NCBI RefSeq assembly: GCF_020740795.1
Contig: NC_067286.1
Location: forward strand, 33,752,003 to 33,816,002
Length of the DNA stretch: 64,000 nucleotides
Direction: 5' to 3'
DNA from: Apus apus
Lineage: Eukaryota > Chordata > Aves > Apodiformes > Apodidae
Shown here: positions 1 through 11,156 of the stretch, one piece after another
Position numbering within the stretch: the stretch's first letter is position 1
Layout: every line of letters starts with the position of its first letter
Made by a program: the position numbers and the translations under genes
Notes under the pieces: model-generated
Databases searched by the model: none
Told to the model about the DNA's origin: nothing
The model's input: the letters and a program-made list of their open reading frames with translations, nothing else

Positions 1-399
1 AGAGTCCGCTGACGACAAAATCCAAGTCCAGTGGCCAAGTTCACCCCTCCTGGCGCCTTCAGGGAATGTTCCACCACGTTCCTCCACGAATGCAGGGGGA
101 CAGCTGCCATCTCGCCATGGGCTGCAGGGAAACTTCTGCTTGGGCACCTTCTTCCCCTTCTTCCTCGCCAACCACCAGCACCGCTTTGCTCCGCCAGCAC
201 AGCTCTTCTCCCTTAAGTGCTTCTCTGCTCAGGTGTTATTTCAGTACTTTCGTATGTTAAGTGCTGAGGCGCGTCTATTGTCCCTCTAATGGTTCCTTAG
301 CTGATTCGGAGGAGGGGAAGCTTCTCAGTTTCTTACCGGAGCCACTCCTCGGGCCCTTCCGTCGCTACTAAAAAAGCCCCACCAAACCAAACCAGCACA
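1..399 (-). mobile_element. ERV-type solo LTR, truncated by the window edge
   Basis: Read on the minus strand, the segment starts with TGTGCTGGTTTGG at 399 and runs leftward off the window. Its first roughly 270 bases align, with many substitutions, to the plus-strand LTR that starts at 13852. Shared landmarks are the TGTGCTGG start, a 'gagaagct' block, 'aaccattagagggacaata', 'ttaacatacgaaag', 'acctgagcagag' and 'gaagagctgtgctgg'. The part nearest the window start is GC-rich and does not align to the 13.8-kb copy, so the two belong to different subfamilies. TG-initiated repeats of this kind resemble avian endogenous retrovirus LTRs. No internal gag or pol sequence follows, so a solo LTR is likely, but the missing left end prevents certainty. 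Confidence 0.65.
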
Positions 400-402
400 A
401 CA

Positions 403-3339
403 ACAAAGAAACAAAGTGTACTAATACTTTCCTTAACTTGGTGAATACTAAATACCAATATGTGCTAAACTAATCTGAAGTTGCTCATACTTAACTAATA
501 AACTATATTCTCATAGGAGCAACACTTGTACATCTAGAGTTCAGGCTATCCTAGTATAGCTATTGTAAAAAATATATTAGATATTATTATAAATAAATAT
601 TTGTAGAAGTGCACTCTCAAGTGGAAATCTCTTTTTAGGTTTAGATCTGAAGAAATTGCACCTGAGCGTCATAAAGGGTTTTCATTTCTGTATAAAATGT
701 TTACAGATTTACAATAAAATATTCATGTAAGTAGAACTTCATTTATGGTTTAGGAATATTCTTCTGCAAGCTTTTAAATTAAAAAAATAAATAGGTGGTT
801 GTAAGTCAAAGATCCAGCTACAACAGTGGAGGGAACAACAAAAATATTTATAGAGCTGAGTCGGTAAAACACATTTTTTAAAAACTTGCACAGGTGTAAA
901 AGAACAAAATTGTTTATTTTACAGACCTTTCAGACCTCTCTGTTATAGAGCAGCAATGATTGCTCTTAAATAAAAAAGAAAGAAAAAAAGGTACAATCTA
1001 ATATTTCATGTGTAGCATTTACAATAAAGAGTCTTTATGTAAAACCCATAGAATACATTCTAGTTTGAGAAGTCAAGATAAAGTCAACCTGGAGTTAAAT
1101 ATTCACAAGTTAGGGCATGAGACTTTTACTTCATAAGCAAAAAATTGTAATTTACTGCTATCTTGTCCTACTTATGTAATTTGCATGTTTTTTTATATCT
1201 CATTTGTTCATCTTAGATCATAATTTAGCATAATAGAAGCTGGGTTGGTTTTTTTTTTTTTCTTTTGTTACCTGCAGGTTCAGTAGCTTGCAAAAAGGGG
1301 TTTCTGATTCCTGAAAGGGCCTGTAAGTGCTCTTTTAGTACCAAAAGAAATAGGCACATTTAACTGTATTGTGTCAACATCCCACAGCGTAATAATAGGG
1401 AACTAAAGGGGTGAAACAGAGGACAGAAAGCTTCTGAGCAGGGAGTCCCTAACAGGTGAGAAAAGGCAGAAGGATGGAAGATGTGAGAAAGTTACACAGT
1501 GGAAATGCAGAAATGGCAAGTCAGAAGGTATACAAACAACATCATTTGAAGACCAGAGTAAGGAGTAGCACAATGGCTGTCTTAGATTAAAATACAACTA
1601 CGATGACAGGAAGGAAAGACAGGCTCTATGACTAGAGTGAAGAGGAATTGTTGATGAGCAGTCATGCTTATGCATAACCTTGAAAGCCTATGGAAAAGAA
1701 GGAAGACATGGAATAAAATAACAACTTGTTGCTTTTTGTTTGAAGTTCTGGCAACGTCACTTACTTTGAGCTAGATGTAGACTGCCATCAAAAACACACC
1801 TTTTCACACATAGATTTTCTGCTTTTCCCATTACCTCATTAAAACTATGTGGCCATTAGACAATTCATGAATATAGTAAACATGAAATAGTGATGAATAA
1901 GACACTGAAGCCGTCCTTTTCTTGGTCAGATGACAGTTAAACTTTCCTGAAAAAAAATTGACATCTATTATGAAAAAAACCCCTAGGTAATACTTAGGTA
2001 CCTTAAATTCAAAGGAGGTAAGAATGTTGCTCTCCAATAATGTAGAACAAGATCCTTGAAATCTTTAAGACTCCTTTTAGAAGGCCATTCTCTGACCCTT
2101 TCTTCATAATATGATCAGGCCCTTGTGTAACCCTAATCCCGTATTCAGTCCCAGTGTAGAAACATGTTATGTGCCTGCGTGAACAATGACAACCTCAAAT
2201 AATTATCCTTCCACAATACTAAACTATTCAGAGGAAACACCTTAATAAAAAAAAAAAAAAAGTTATAATAATTGGTTCTGATTTACTTGCTAATTTGCAG
2301 ATGCTGCATATTTAATTTCTTAATTTTTTTTTATAGTGAAAAGATAGAGACAAATATCCTGCTTCATACACCAGTTTTTTTTTCTCTTCATATATATGCA
2401 AAGCTCAAGGACCATCCAATAAAGAGTTTCCTTTGATGGCCTTTATCAAAGGTAATAAAGGTCACAAAAGGCTGTCCTTTACACAGACTGCATTTGATTT
2501 TTTTCTAGAATATTAAGGCACATATCAATATGAGCTGTCATTCAACCTTGAGGTGCATTTAAAATAGAAAAATGATGAGAGGTACTTAGCACCTACTTAC
2601 TTTACTAAACTGGTCTGCTTAAAACAGAGCATTGAGTTTCAGAGCATTTAAGGGTCATGTGGTGAAGTGGCATCTTTTAAACTCCATGAGTGAAAGACAA
2701 TGTCAGACTAGTCACAGTGAACACAAGTTTTATTTTAATTTCTCATAGCACAGAGATCTTGTGCTTATAGATGGGATAAAAGGACTCTACAAAAGAAAAA
2801 AAAAAAGAAAAAAAAGAAAAAAAAGCAGATTTTCATTTTTCAAACCTAGCAACCAATAATCTCTGCTTTAGGAATCACTGCTTGCAGAGATTCAAAGGTT
2901 TTATACATAACATTGTTATGTATATCACTTGGAAACTTGCAAAAATAAACTGGGAAAACTTACAAAGTTGTATAAACCCCACTTGGTCAGGGAAGACTTT
3001 CAGTATGTGCAAGTAATACTATCGTTCAGGTCCAGTGCAGTTACGATAGGAATGTCTGCAGCTACTTCCTGAATAGCTCTTGTCATGGCCTGTACGGTGC
3101 TTTACAAATGGGACAGATTTGATGTAAACTAAAAGATCTTCAAAACCACGGTTCAACATAGTGTGATCCGGACGCACATTTACCAGCTAAGCTCAAGATG
3201 CATTTTACCCCCAAAGGATGTGTGGTGCTTACACTGTAATCTGCTTATGATGGCCAGCTAGGAAGCTTTCAACTTTATTCACTGCCAATCAGGACTGTAT
3301 CTTTTTATTCATACCACATAATGTCATCGGCAGGGCTTT
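403..3339. other. AT-rich non-coding stretch
   Basis: No gene is supported here. The open frames are short, lack family resemblance and sit in AT-rich sequence. Visible simple sequence includes a run of 15 A at 2247-2261 and a purine tract at 2791-2824. Nothing in this stretch matches CR1 or the LTRs in the window. Confidence 0.6.
2791..2824 (+). repeat. A/G-rich low-complexity tract
   Basis: Runs of A separated by single G residues, about 34 bases. No adjoining retrotransposon end was recognised. Confidence 0.85.
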
Positions 3340-3439
3340 GGGTTCTTTGTTCATGGGTTACTCTACAAGGCTTGGCAACAAATGGAATGCACTAGTCCCA
3401 GAGGAGGAAAAGGATCCTGGGGCAGGAGTTAGCGGGTTT

Positions 3440-3712
3440 CATTGACTAGATACAAATTGGAGCATAGGAGGTTTAAGGTGAATATCAGAAAAAAAAATTT
3501 ACTGTAAGAGTGACAGAGCACTGGAACAGGCTGCCCAGAGAGGTTGTGGAGTCTTCTTCACTGGAGACATTCAAGACCCACCTGGACGCCTTCCTGTGTG
3601 ATGTACTCTAGGTGACCCTGCTCTGGCAGGGGGAGTTGGACTAGATGATCTTTCGAGGTCCCTTCCAACCCCTATGATTCTATGATTCTATGATTCTGTG
3701 ATTCTATGATTT
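3440..3712 (+). mobile_element. CR1 LINE 3' end, 5'-truncated
   Basis: This is the terminal part of CR1 ORF2 and its 3' UTR on the plus strand. Recognisable in order are 'aaattggagcataggaggtt', 'gacagagcactggaacagg', 'ctgcccagagaggttgtgg', 'ctggagacattcaagaccc', 'ggcagggggagttggac' and 'ggtcccttccaacccc', then four to five tandem ATTCTATG-type octamers ending near 3712. The matching part of the large CR1 at 23517-23760 is closely similar, so the two are related subfamilies. The left edge is uncertain: about 3395-3440 contains 'gaggaaaaggatcctgggg', which resembles the CR1 sequence encoding the RDLGVLVD region, so a deleted upstream CR1 piece may be joined here. Confidence 0.93.
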
Positions 3713-4850
3713 AAACTAGATTTGAAGGAGTAAGGGGATAAAACTGAGCCTGCTATAAATAAGCCCAGGGGATACATGCTGGAGTTTGTAGGACACTGTG
3801 CTAGAGAAGACTCTCGCTTTGTGACATCAGTTGAGATGGGGCATAGAGGTATAATGAGAAGCAAAAAGGCAAGAGTTATTGATGGTGTAGAAGCTGTGAT
3901 AATACCTGAGAAGGGTCAGGCAGGAATTAGGGCCCATGACCATAAAAAGGTGTCGAGATCATGAACCCATCTGCAGTGCATCTATACCAAAGCACACAAC
4001 ATGGGCAACAAAAAACGGGAGCTGGAAGCCATGATGCAAAAAGATTAGGAGCAAGGCCAGCAAAGCCGCTATTGCTGTCGGAGTCTGGTGTAGACCTCCC
4101 AACCAGGGCAGTGAGGTGAATGAGCTGTTCTATAAATACCTGAGTGAAAACTCGTGGTTGCCCTTGTTCTCGTGGGGAACATCAGCTTCCCTGATGTCTG
4201 CTGGAACTACAACACAGCAGAGAGGGAACAGTGCTGGATGTTCCTGGAATGTGTTGAAGATAACTTCCTGACACAGGTGGTGAGTGAGCCAACCAGGCAA
4301 GGTGCTCTGATACACCTGTTGCTTGTGGACAGGGAAGGACTGGGAGGAGATGTGATGGTTGGAGGCAGTCTAGGGCACAGCAACCATGAATTGTTAAAGT
4401 TCCCTATTCATAGAGATGCCAGGAGGCGGAGCAGCAAAACTGCCACCCTAGACTTTTGAAGGGCAAACTTCAACTTGTTCAGTAGCCTGATCACCAGAAT
4501 CTCGTGGGAATCTGTTCTGAAGGGTATAGGAGTCCAGGAAGGCTGGGTGCTCTTCAAGGAGGAAGTCTTGAAGGCACAGGAGCAGGCCCAACGCCATGTG
4601 ATGTAAGGTGAGCCAGTGGCATAGGAGACCAGCCTGGCTGAACAGGGAGCTTCAGCTGGTGCTCAGGGAGAAGAAGAGAATCTATGGCTTTTGGAGGAAG
4701 TGGCAGGCCACTCACATGACTACAAAAGTGCTGTGAGACTATGTAAGGAGAGAATTAGGAGGTCCAAAGCCCAGCTACTGCATACAGACCAAACTGGTTC
4801 CTTATAGACAAATGCCAGCTGCCTGCTCTATTCAACCTAAAGTTGGCTTC
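3713..4850 (+). mobile_element. Decayed CR1 fragment, ORF2 endonuclease region
   Basis: An older CR1 copy on the plus strand, carrying the 5' half of ORF2 with stops and frameshifts. The best block is 4154-4459. It reads as an endonuclease C-terminal region, with a GNISFPDVCW-like strand (the GDFN-LPDICW motif of intact copies), then FLECVEDNFLTQ, EPTRQGAL and LGHSNHELLKF, where the SDH catalytic triad motif has become SNH. Further on (about 4620-4790) the frame shifts but 'YKSAVRLCKERIRRSKAQLL' remains recognisable. Around 3990-4050 the EN start ('NMGNKKRELEA') is followed directly by the YRPP region, so the middle of the EN domain is deleted. The 3' end and tail are missing. It was lost as a coding element long ago. 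Confidence 0.85.
4154..4459 (+). pseudogene. CR1 ORF2 endonuclease remnant
   Basis: A 101-residue open stretch inside the decayed CR1 fragment. It corresponds to the last third of the AP-type endonuclease domain of CR1 ORF2 and parallels residues around 178 of the endonuclease reading frame of the large CR1 plus the next 60 residues. The acidic residue of the usual GDFN motif is replaced (VGNIS) and the SDH motif reads SNH, so catalysis would be lost even without the surrounding frameshifts. The frame opens without any sensible start codon context, and it is best read as a relic, not a gene. Confidence 0.8.
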
Positions 4851-5463
4851 AAAACTCAGAAGATCTGAAGATGAAATTTACTTATTAACAAGCTCACAGT
4901 GGAGACCAGCAAAGTTTTAGCAGGGATCTTAGAACAGCACTCAGTAAATTTCACCCTTCCCATGCCTGAAGCTACATTATTTACCACCTTGACCATAAAC
5001 TTAAGGTCAAAACTCAGTGAAACACGAACTGCACAACAATCGGACAACCCTCTTTTTGAGCACATCAGCAGATAATGATCACTTAGAAGAGTGTCTCACT
5101 TCCACTGTCTTATTAGCAAGGACTTATCTAGCACATCTCTTGAGCACCTGTCATGTTATCAGCAAAAAGAGCAGCAGCACCTTTATGCCACATAACTATA
5201 TGGTGCAAACTTTTGCTCAAATCAGGATGTTGCAGTTAGCTCTTATCTCTGTACAATCATTTGACTAAATGTGGGATAGTGAATGCTGTTTGCACTGTTG
5301 AAGATAAGACCCATTTTGCCTTTCAACTTGCCAGCATAAGAAACCTCCCAGCATATCCTATAATAATTTTCTTCAGCTGAACATTAAAAAGATATTTTTT
5401 ACTTTATGATTTTTTTACAGTCAAATTTCCATTCATTTGATTAATAGTTGGTGCAGTCTTACC
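4851..5463. other. Unassigned AT-rich sequence right of the CR1 fragments
   Basis: No coding match is apparent. The two overlapping opposite-strand open frames near 4856-5268 show no family signature and no splice-site structure that would favour them. Confidence 0.5.
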
Positions 5464-5600
5464 TCAGGAGCCAGAAATGTCTGAGTTCTCGTCTTGGCCT
5501 TGCAACACTTACTACAAGTACATCCATTTTTCTATTTTTATTTTCCTCAAAGGAATGTTGTGAAGAGTAATTATAATTTGTGAAGTACCTTTAAAACGGC
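5464..5600 (-). repeat. MIR-like SINE fragment (degraded)
   Basis: On the plus strand, 'aggagccagaaatgtctgag', 'gttctcgtcttggccttgca', then 'ttttattttcctcaaaggaa' and 'tgttgtgaagagtaattata' follow the order of the reverse complement of the MIR core and tail: the AGGAGCC..GTTCT..TGGC block, the 'cacttac' block, 'TTTCCTCA' and 'GTTGTGAGGATTAA', then a 'TGTAAAGCRCTTTGAAA'-like end. Similarity is only partial, as expected for such an old SINE in a bird. I recognised it from memory of the consensus and have not aligned it. Confidence 0.45.
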
Positions 5601-8600
5601 AACATAGAAAGAGAATGATCTAGTGAATGAGACATGGGAATGGGGACTAACTTGGGATTAAGATATTCAGTCACCGAACAGCCATAAACTTTACCTTAAA
5701 AAGAAAACAGAAATAGTTTAAAATAGATTAAAGATATAATTAACAGATTAAATAGATTTAATTCAACAGATGAAGTTAATGGATGTAATCACAAATTAAG
5801 GAATATACACATGTCCATAAATTGGTGCTTGTAATTCTGAGACAAAGGCTCTGATCTTCTAATGGCTTCTTATCTGATTTTCAATTTTGGCTCCAGACAC
5901 TCGAGCAACATCTTTTCAGCAGGAGGACTTTTTTTTCATTAAACATGCTGAATTAGTCATTTCATATTAATCTCCACACTCTCCTTTCAGCAATTTTTTA
6001 GCTCATAAAGACTGCAGTGGCTCTCACCATCCTTCCATCCGTCCATCTGTCCCTCCATATATCTGCCGTCGTCTGTCCATCTTTCCAAGCCGTAAATTTT
6101 CTTCAGCACTAAAAAACCCTATCCCTGACCCCAAGGTAAACACAGCAGGTGTACAGCTATTTTCCTCTTACTATGTCCAGAAAAAAGAACAAAGAAGACA
6201 CTTTTTATCATTCTTTCTGCAAACTTCTCTAGAACCACAGAATAGCTGAACGTCCCCACTCACCCCTTTACATGATCAGTTCCATTATCTAATCTTCACT
6301 ATGTATTTTCCTAAGTTGTTTAGTGACAGTTTAGTTAGTATGCTGCATTTTAGCAGGACCTTTGGTTGTTTCTGCTGTAAGCTTAAGAACTTCAAAAAAA
6401 CAAGGATGCAAACAGGACTGATGTGCATATGACTAAATCATGATCCCTTAAAGCCCTACTCAGCTAAAAGAAAAGTCCACAGTATCACAGATGTTGTGCT
6501 TAGGAACCTAAAATCAGGACCTGGGTGCTGGATTCACATCTGCACATTTAGTCAGTTTTGAATCATAATGTTTTTATTCATGCAAGCCCAACTCCGATCC
6601 AGAAATTACTGCTTCTCTGACCAGGCTCCCCAAAGGATATTATTCCATATGTTTTCTTACAGTTTGACTTAACCTGACTTGCTTTTACACATCTAATTCT
6701 CTTAATATATGCACAATAGACAAGGCAGCAAAGCCTCATTTTTCAGGGATAACTGCTTTTCCCGAGGTAGAGACCTGGATTCTGATCACTCTCAACAGAC
6801 TAATTTTTTTTTTATGTGAAATACTAATTAGATGGAATATGTTTACTGATTTGAAATTGGTAAAAGTATGGGAACTGCAGGAGCTTAGTATAATCTCAAA
6901 ACTGCAGAAGATTTTCAGAAACTGACTCTGATTTTTCATGTCCAGTTTCAAAAACGGGATTTGTGTTCAGCCATACTGACTACCTACCAGTTCCTAATAA
7001 CCTTGAACTGAATTGGATGAATGCCTATGAAAAAATCAGGTATAGGATATATCTATTTAGACATTTTCTCAACTCAACACCCAAACTTACAGACTATGTT
7101 TGAAAATATTGTCCATCACTTTTCCTCAATTCTTCTGTGCTCTGAGAAATGAAGTAAAATTTTTTTTTGAACTCGTAAGAAAGGCTGTCAGATCTCCCAA
7201 AATAAGAAATGAAAACAAAACTAATAAACAGAAAAGCCAAAAGCTAGCAGCATCTTACAAGCTAATAGAAAGGAAAATACAAGAAGCAGCACTGAGCCTA
7301 AAAATAGCCACTCCAGGGCTTCAGTTCCTTGGTTTTGTGGAATTTAAAGATCCAGGCTCCTCCATTTGAGCAGGAGAGAATAATTACAAGGGAAGGATGG
7401 ACACAACCTTCAGTGCAACAAAAAAATGTTCCTGATCTAAAGTAAAGCTATGTTTCTGCATACTGCATGTGGCCAGGATATCTCAGCACTGTAAATGCTG
7501 AATTTTAGAAACATGTTAATTCAAATGATAGTCTGCTGTTGAAGTTTTGAGGACTTCAATGTATCATTTTTTCTTAACAGTTTGTCTTAATATATGCTTA
7601 TTGTCTCAAGCTTCCATACTGAATGCAGTACTTGAAAAACTAATTTGATTTTACTCTATGCATCCTTCTTAGTATTTGTTCTTCAATCATCTTGTAATAT
7701 TTATTGCTAAGCCATACACAGAAATATTGTAGAAATCTTATTATTGTTATTATCTAGGGCTTCCTAGGAAGGAAATGTACAAAAAATATATCATAGACTA
7801 TTGACTCATGTTTAAACTATATTTTCACTTTCTAATAATTAATGTAACAGAGTGAGCAGTAGAGTAAAAGGTTTTATCTATAAAATTATTAAAAAGGATT
7901 AAATTATGCCTAGCAGCTACTAGTGAAAATGCACCCAGCCATGGGTATCTATAGTGCAGTTGCACTGGCTCAGGTGGAAATGGCATATTAATGTGGCCCA
8001 TATACTTTGTGCTATAGACTTCTCTGAAGGAGGAATACTGAGGGGACTAAAATAAAATACTAATGGAACATAATAAAATGTGGACGTTGATACTGAGAAT
8101 CTCGTGACAATTTTCTACTTCTGCTGCTGTAAGTACATTATTACTAATTTTTATTTCTTCAATTTAGTGATTATTTTAGTGACACTGAATAATTTGTGCC
8201 TGAAAGAGAAAAGGAAAAATGACATTCACTTAGTAAACACATCCTTATCGGTAAAAACTATTTCTAAATCAACGTTTCAACTGGTTTTGCCTTTCTATAG
8301 CTTTGCTTAATATTAATACAACACTCTTTTTTTTGTTTATTGTGTATCTTATCAAAGCATCTAAGGACTTGCTGAATCACAGAGGCAACAGTTCCAATAT
8401 TCAAAACTATATATTAAACTATATAATTTTATAGTATATACATCTGCTTTTTAATCAAATTTGAGTATTTCATTTCTGATTAATGACTTTCATTATTGAC
8501 TCTTAAATCTTTGCCAAAGTCTGGAATTGAAGTTTACGTATTTCAGAGCTTGCTTCAGAGCTACAGCATACATGGTAAAAACCGATTAAAATTAATCTAT

Positions 8601-10925
8601 TCTGTGCATCCACTTACCAACAAATGTTTTGATTGTTCTTACTATAGAAAACCACAGAAATTTATCAACAAAAAATAACAGATTTAATTCAAGAATAGCC
8701 TGTAATTCTTTCCATTATCACACTTCCCTTCTGATTTCTTATAATCACAAAGCTTTGTCCATGCTTGAATTAAAAATTATTTTCCCCACTCTGTTGACAA
8801 GTCTTCAATTTTCACATGAAAACTCTTGTTTCAGAATGAGGTGAAAGGGTATTACTGGTAAAAAAAAGATATGGATTTCTCTGCTTGCCAATGATTGTCA
8901 AACATTATACTTCTCTGAATAGACTATCTTATTGGGAAGAAAATAGTCATATGGGTCTCCAAATATGTGCTGGCATGTTTATTTTTATAATACAAACAAC
9001 CATTAATTGAAGGTAACATTCTGCGAAATTAAAAAAAGAAAAGACTCCTTTTTTGTCTCTACTTCTGGCTATTTCTTCCACTAACTTTTGAAGTTTATAA
9101 GCAGCTGTGAACAAAAATCACAAAGATGGAATGATCTTTTTGGCATCCTTGCTGTCGAGTTAGGAAAGGGAAGATAAGGTTTGATGAAAGTTATGACCTG
9201 TGTTTTGAAGGCTAAACCTCTAGACTAGACATTAAATGTCCATCTGTGTCATTTACAAAATACATATGTAAAATCCGGATTGTTTATTTTAAATTTTTAT
9301 TATTTTTTTTCTCTAACTCATGTTAGATTTTGGTTGCTTCCTTCTCCATTTGGTATGTAAAATCAGCACAACTGTTATCTTACACTAGGAACTCCTTTAG
9401 ATGACCTGGCTTTACTTCTGCGATATCTTTAGACCAGTTGCACACAAAGGCTTTTGTGGCATCTCTAGGTGGCTTAAAAATATTGTAGGTCATTCCTAAA
9501 GTAAAAGTATGAAGGTCAGTTCACAGAATCTACCCGACCTTCTTAGTGATGACTTCCACTATGGAAAGACTTTCCATCCTCTGGCCTTTGGAAATTCCTA
9601 GCTTTATTTTGACACTGATTCATTTCCTGCAGCTTTTTAAACACAGCCAGCTGTGTGCTGCTGACGGTCAGTATTATTTAAGTATTGTTGCAGAGACTTC
9701 CTGTCCCTGAATTCTGTAAGAGAGAAAAAGTCCTGTTTTGTTGTTTGTTTTTGTGTTTTAGTGTTTTTTTTTTTTTCTTAGGGGTGTACATTTGTTCCTA
9801 AGTAAAAACAAGTCCCTGGGGAAAAAGCTTCTGTAAATGACTGATAAGCAGTAGAAAAGGAAGTACAGCCTAAAAGCACCTAGATTTTCAGCCAATTAAA
9901 TTGCTCCAAGTCCAGGGCATCAAAGAACCTGAAATCTAGATATAAGCACAAGAGGAAATTAAATGTATCCTCTACATAATTTCATAAGGAAGAAGATGCT
10001 CTTGTAAGGAACATTAGAGATTATCTGATTCTGCGAGCCTTAATTTATCATCTGTTTTGTTGCCACAGAATATGCAGTAACAATGTCAACAATAAAAGAA
10101 AAATCCAAGAGCTTTGAGACCTTGTTTCTCTGTTTTCAATAATAATTCTGCCTTCATGTCAAAATAATGATAAGTATTTCCACAGAGACAAACTATTAGC
10201 AATGGGCCTTTGTTTCTTAGTTTCTTATCACATCAAAAAAGGGTAAGTCTTTAATTGTTTTATTAAAAATTCATTTTGGTGACTGTGAAAATATTAGAAA
10301 GAAAATATATTACATAAATTGGTTTATATCTTACTCTGTCTCAAGGCAAATTCAGCCATAAACCACATTCCCTCTTGATTAATATCTCAGTAGTGTTTAC
10401 TACTCTTCAATTGCTAGTACAGTGTTTATTCTGTTCATTATACTGTTTCCTGTATCACTATGGTGTTTATTGTTCTTCTGTGTATTTTTGACCTCTAATG
10501 TTTTATCTACAGCTCTGCTATGAAATTCATTTTTTTGTTAAGTATGGATTTCATCCTACTTGTATATTGCTGACTTTTTCAAAGCTTTAACATAAAACTA
10601 TCCTCATGTTCATTGACACCGTGAAGTCAGAAGAGTTAAGTAGCCTTGGAAACAGCCTTTACTCTCTAGCTGCAGGGACTTACTTGGACAAACTGTTTCT
10701 CCTGCCAGCTTTTCCAAGCTATTCTACTGTATCAGAACAGCAATATGACTCAGCTGTTGGCTGAAAAATTAATCTTATTTCTTTTATTGGAGTACGTGTG
10801 CCTTTTTTTCCCTGGGTAAAAAAGATGCTGTCTCTAGAAAGCCTGAGTTATGGGTAGATTATGGCTCTGTATAATCCATACAGTGACTTGGACAGGGATA
10901 TGTTAATGGGATATGTTTTTGTCAA
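5601..10925. other. Long AT-rich non-coding stretch
   Basis: No gene or recognised transposable element in more than 5 kb. It contains a degenerate pyrimidine/TCCATC repeat at 6027-6085 and a G/T-rich tract at 9734-9778, the complement of the A/C-rich tracts seen elsewhere. All open frames are under 90 residues and look random. Confidence 0.55.
6027..6085 (+). repeat. Degenerate (TCCATCYG)n minisatellite-like tract
   Basis: Repeated TCCATC/TCCGTC/TCTGTCC octamer variants over about 60 bases ('ccttccatccgtccatctg' and onward), ending in 'tctgtccatctttcc'. Imperfect and probably old. Confidence 0.7.
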
Positions 10926-10967
10926 ATGCTCCCATTTCCTCTGATGAAAAAGCCCCATAAATGCATT

Positions 10968-11136
10968 ATGAAGATGAAGTTAGCTATTGGGCTGAAGTGC
11001 TTCCTGCTGATTCTTCTGGAGCTTCTTCTGTGTCCTGAGGCAGATAACTCTTCTCTGTCTCTGCTGAGTGTCCCAGAAATGGCAAAGTCCCCAAATAAGT
11101 ATGGTATTTTGAAGACCACCATAGAGAAGCTCATTG
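10968..11136 (+). CDS. Candidate secreted-protein first exon (hypothetical)
   Basis: An open frame has ATG codons at 10968 and 10974 ('MKMK') and extends to 11156. It encodes a classic signal-peptide profile: basic start (MKMK), a hydrophobic core (LAIGLKCFLLILLELLL), then a small/polar cleavage-like segment (CPEADNSS). A hydrophilic stretch follows, including SVPEMAKSPNKYGILKTTIEKLI. Directly after the codons for LI comes G|GTAAGA, a strong splice-donor match, at about 11135-11141. A read ending there would leave a phase-1 junction. I do not recognise the protein family. Upstream in-frame ATGs (10926, 10944) exist, but they would put extra charged residues before the signal sequence. The alternative is chance: AT-rich sequence often yields hydrophobic frames. 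No promoter, CpG island or confirmed partner exon supports it, so confidence is low. Confidence 0.2.
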
Positions 11137-11156
11137 GTAAGACCCAACTAGATTAA

